NCBI GenBank assembly: GCA_032355985.1
Contig: JAUKVZ010000009.1
Span: forward strand, 38,504 to 102,503
Reading direction: 5' to 3'
Origin: Sarcodiotheca gaudichaudii
Lineage: Eukaryota; Rhodophyta; Florideophyceae; Gigartinales; Solieriaceae
DNA length: 64,000 nucleotides
Below are positions 61,901 through 64,000 of this stretch, in pieces. Position numbers and translations under genes: made by a program. The notes beneath the pieces are model-generated. The model had not been told where the DNA came from, did not search any database, and saw nothing but the letters and a program-made list of their open reading frames with translations. The stretch's first letter is position 1; each line of letters starts with the position of its first letter.

Positions 61901-61906
61901 GTGTGC

Positions 61907-62740
61907 ATGGACACTGATATGCGCACGCGGGCGTTTCGTGACTTGCATGAGTCGGGGTGTTTTGTGTTGCCGAATCCGTGGGATGCGGGGAGCGCGGTGG
62001 CGCTTTCGCAATTGGGGTTCAAGGCGCTGGCGACGAGTAGTGCGGGGCTTGCTTTTGCGCGGGGGCGGCCGGATTCGGCGCTGGCGTTATCGCGGGAGAT
62101 GACGCTGGAGAATGTGCGCGCGATTGTCGGGGCGAGTGAGCTGCCGGTGAATGCGGATTTTCAGGCGGGGTATGGCGAGACGCCGGATGAGGTGTATGCG
62201 AGTGTGCGCCTGTGCGTCGAGACGGGGGTTGCGGGGTTGTCGATTGAGGATGCGACGGGTGATCCGGCGGCGCCTTTGTTTTCGATGGATGCGGCGCTTG
62301 AGCGTTTGAAGGCGGCGCGGGCGGCGATTGATGAGAGCGAGCGGCCGCGGGTTGTGCTGACGGCGCGGTGTGAGGCATTCCTGGTTGGTGATGCGACTCC
62401 TTTGGAGACGGCGCTGGTGCGTCTGGAGGCGTTTGCGAATGTGGGGGCGGATTGTTTGTATGCGCCGGATGTGCGTGAGCGGGCGGATGTGGAAGCCGTG
62501 CTTGCGGCGGCTTCGGGCACGCCGGTGAATGTGCTGGCGGCGGATCCATCGTGGATGACGCTGGAGTCGCTGGGCGCGCTTGGTGTGCGCCGGATCTCGG
62601 TGGGGTCTGCGCTTGCGCGTTCGGCGTGGACTGGGTTTTTGAATGCCGCCCGGCATATGTCGGAGACGGGATCGTTTACGGGGCTGGTTGGCGGGACTTC
62701 GTTTGGGGAGTTGAATGGGATGTTTGGGGGTCAGGCGTGA
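61907..62740 (+). CDS. Isocitrate lyase/PEP mutase superfamily protein
   Basis: 277 aa, TIM-barrel type. The N-terminus V-L-P-N-P-W-D-A-G-S-A-V-A-L matches the C-C-bond lyase/PEP mutase family, with A-T-S-S-A-G-L-A-F-A-R-G-R-P-D and V-N-A-D-F-Q-A-G-Y-G (metal-binding Asp), G-L-S-I-E-D-A-T-G and V-L-T-A-R-C-E-A-F. The usual active-site K-K-C-G-H of true isocitrate lyase is absent, so it is closer to 2-methylisocitrate lyase or oxaloacetate-hydrolase-like members; the substrate is unknown. The frame continues upstream through repeats to 61715, but the leaderless-type hexamer at 61895 supports this start. The last 10 nt overlap the convergent neighbour. Confidence 0.85.
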   Translation: MDTDMRTRAFRDLHESGCFVLPNPWDAGSAVALSQLGFKALATSSAGLAFARGRPDSALALSREMTLENVRAIVGASELPVNADFQAGYGETPDEVYASVRLCVETGVAGLSIEDATGDPAAPLFSMDAALERLKAARAAIDESERPRVVLTARCEAFLVGDATPLETALVRLEAFANVGADCLYAPDVRERADVEAVLAAASGTPVNVLAADPSWMTLESLGALGVRRISVGSALARSAWTGFLNAARHMSETGSFTGLVGGTSFGELNGMFGGQA

Positions 62741-63294
62741 GCCGGTGCGGCGGCTGGTCGGTTGGCGTCGTTTGACGGATTGAAGTAGAGCTGCGTGATG
62801 ATGAACACGAAGCTCAGGAACATGATTCCCTGATCGCGAACGTGGAGATGGACGCGCGTGTCTGCGGCGGTCTGCTGCGCCTGCGCGGCGGGGGTGGCGT
62901 GCTGGGGTTGGGCGCCGGTGGGCGGCGGTGTGTTTGAGGCGATCATGGCCGCGACGCACAGGATGCCGGTGAGCATGAACGCGCACACGTATGTCTTGCC
63001 GAACCATGATTCGCCGAGGTTTTTGCCGAGGATGGCGTGATGGAGCGCCGCCATGTGTGCGCGCATCTTTGTGCGCCTGGTCATGGCGGGTGTGGGCATT
63101 TCGATGTTGGCGAAGCCGGCGATGACGCCACCGACGGCCGCGGACGCGCCGACGGCAACGTAGAGCGCTGCCGCATTGGGCCTGGGCAGGAATCCGAACA
63201 CAAAGAGGCATGCCCACCATTGCAACACGATGAAGAAGAGAAGCGCTGCGACTGCGGACAGGAAGAAGAGGAGTTGACGGGTGTTGAGCCTCAT
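62731..63294 (-). CDS. Membrane protein of unknown function
   Basis: 187 aa with two N-terminal helices (L-L-F-F-L-S-A-V-A-A-L-L-F-F-I-V-L; A-L-Y-V-A-V-G-A-S-A-A-V-G-G-V), a middle helix (Y-V-C-A-F-M-L-T-G-I-L-C-V-A) and a C-terminal one (I-M-F-L-S-F-V-F-I-I-T-Q-L-Y-F-N-P). An Ala/Pro/Gln-rich linker separates the last two. No family recognised. A GGGAGA stretch precedes the ATG. Confidence 0.6.
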   Translation of the reverse strand: MRLNTRQLLFFLSAVAALLFFIVLQWWACLFVFGFLPRPNAAALYVAVGASAAVGGVIAGFANIEMPTPAMTRRTKMRAHMAALHHAILGKNLGESWFGKTYVCAFMLTGILCVAAMIASNTPPPTGAQPQHATPAAQAQQTAADTRVHLHVRDQGIMFLSFVFIITQLYFNPSNDANRPAAAPAHA

Positions 63295-63533
63295 GGCCGT
63301 CTCCCAGTCCCCCGGATGTTGTTGGATTGCCCTCCTGTTCCTTCATATCGGCAGAGTTGTTTCGTGCGGTGGAATTGGGGGTTTTTGAGGGTGTGTGCGG
63401 GGGTTTGTGGCGGTGCGGTTTTGCCGCGGCGGGGCGGAATGGCTGGTTGTGTGCGCGCTTGCAGCGGCGCGGAACCTGGGCGCGGGATGATGCGAAGAAC
63501 TTCATGGCGGCGGCGCGGGAGGAGGTCTTTGGT

Positions 63534-63908
63534 ATGCACGAGGCGCTTGGGTTTTTGATGTTTCTTGCTTTTGTTTCGCCGTTTGTGGCGCTGCCGGTGT
63601 TGATCGGGCGTCGGATGGCGAGTTTGTTTGAGGGGATGAGTCGGTGGCGGCTGTTGCCGCTGTCAAGTGTTGTGCTGGCGAATGTTGGTTGCGGCGTTGT
63701 GCAGGCGGCGCTTGTTGTGATGTGGGCGCTGACGCCGGATGTGCGGCTTGATGAGGTGTTTGCGTTTGAGGGGATTGGGTTTGTGTATGCGGGTGTGTGT
63801 GTTGTGATTGGGTGTGTTTCTGTTTTGTGGGTTGAGAGTGGGTTGCGGGAGAAACGGAGGGGGAAGCGAGAGGTGGCGGATGTGGATACTGATATTGATG
63901 GGTGTTGA
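63534..63908 (+). CDS. Small membrane protein of unknown function
   Basis: 124 aa with three hydrophobic segments (L-G-F-L-M-F-L-A-F-V-S-P-F-V-A-L-P-V-L-I; V-V-L-A-N-V-G-C-G-V-V-Q-A-A-L-V-V; I-G-F-V-Y-A-G-V-C-V-V-I-G-C-V-S-V-L) and a charged tail ending D-V-D-T-D-I-D-G-C. GGAGG lies 8 nt before the ATG at 63534. The frame extends to 63327 and a second ATG is at 63504, but both lack a Shine-Dalgarno. Base use is extremely G/T-rich. Confidence 0.55.
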   Translation: MHEALGFLMFLAFVSPFVALPVLIGRRMASLFEGMSRWRLLPLSSVVLANVGCGVVQAALVVMWALTPDVRLDEVFAFEGIGFVYAGVCVVIGCVSVLWVESGLREKRRGKREVADVDTDIDGC

Positions 63909-63941
63909 AGGTTGAGAGGCTGGGAGTGAGGGGGCGCGCTG

Positions 63942-63970
63942 TGCAGGGGGCTCAGGCGCCGCCCCCTGCA
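63942..63970. repeat. GC-rich hairpin near the window end
   Basis: TGCAGGGGGC (63942-63951) and its exact complement GCCCCCTGCA (63961-63970) with a 9-nt loop. No T-run follows; it may stabilise the end of the upstream transcript. Confidence 0.5.
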
Positions 63971-64000
63971 ACCCGGGCTGGGGAGGGATCGGAGGACGGC

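Larger units (their letters stand above)
61309..61906. other. Repeat cluster, no supported gene
   Basis: About 600 nt with three repeat copies in the same orientation and their linkers. Open frames here follow the repeat sequence on both strands and show no coding features. Confidence 0.6.

Noticed and set aside
61715-61906. N-terminal extension of the isocitrate-lyase-family protein
   Set aside because: The extension is translated repeat sequence, and the family N-terminus starts at the ATG at 61907.

Overview
The window is GC-rich bacterial chromosome, most likely from a Phycisphaerae-like planctomycete. The main reason is that many secreted proteins end in a two-loop dockerin-like tail (a D-x-N/D-x-D-G calcium loop, then a W-G-P-C-P linker, a P-C-P-A-D segment, a second loop and a final Trp), a tail I know from that lineage as a 'GC-type' dockerin anchor. 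The Ser/Thr kinase-TPR protein and the TIGR03032-type protein also fit. These family names come from motif recognition; no search was run.

Layout. 1-4.8 kb: a partial CorA/ZntB-type transporter diverges from modABC (molybdate uptake), followed by a TPR lipoprotein. 4.9-10.6 kb: a minus-strand operon for a tripartite MacAB/Lol-like ABC exporter (adaptor, ATPase, two permeases) with a Cys-rich secreted protein at one end and a His-rich lipoprotein at the other. 10.7-14.1 kb: a lipoprotein, a nucleoside-salvage pair (thymidine kinase and NupC-type transporter) and a small RRM protein. 14.6-26.7 kb: a choice-of-anchor-B-like secreted protein, a membrane Ser/Thr kinase with TPRs, a DadA-like oxidoreductase, a fungalysin-like (M36) protease and a large zinc metalloprotease.

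27.0-47.5 kb is the striking part. Nine paralogous secreted proteins stand in tandem, all on the + strand apart from one minus-strand gene (TIGR03032-like) between copies 1 and 2. Each carries exactly seven FG-GAP/integrin-type calcium-loop blades and a GC-type dockerin tail. They are preceded by a 52-codon relic that joins a signal peptide directly to the end of a dockerin. Two copies carry an extra region of about 360 residues, and one is split by a single-base frameshift. The last two copies share a duplicated promoter module with a palindrome. No cohesin partner was recognised.

47.5-52.3 kb: tRNA-His, ATP-dependent PEP carboxykinase, a CPBP-type membrane protein, ApaG and two proteins of unknown function. 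52.3-64 kb: a methyltransferase, a PilZ protein, a PaaI-type thioesterase, a TPR-sulfotransferase, a TlpA-like thioredoxin, small membrane proteins, an HAF-repeat dockerin protein and an isocitrate lyase/PEP mutase-family enzyme. This end also holds a dispersed repeat family with a hairpin core. Three tandem units of it lie in frame inside the coding sequence at 57211-58314.

Two window-wide patterns stand out. Several genes without a Shine-Dalgarno have a -10-like hexamer ending 6-10 nt before the start codon, which suggests leaderless mRNAs. Strand composition flips sharply near 52.3 kb (C-rich + strand before, G/T-rich after), which suggests an inverted segment or another rearrangement boundary.
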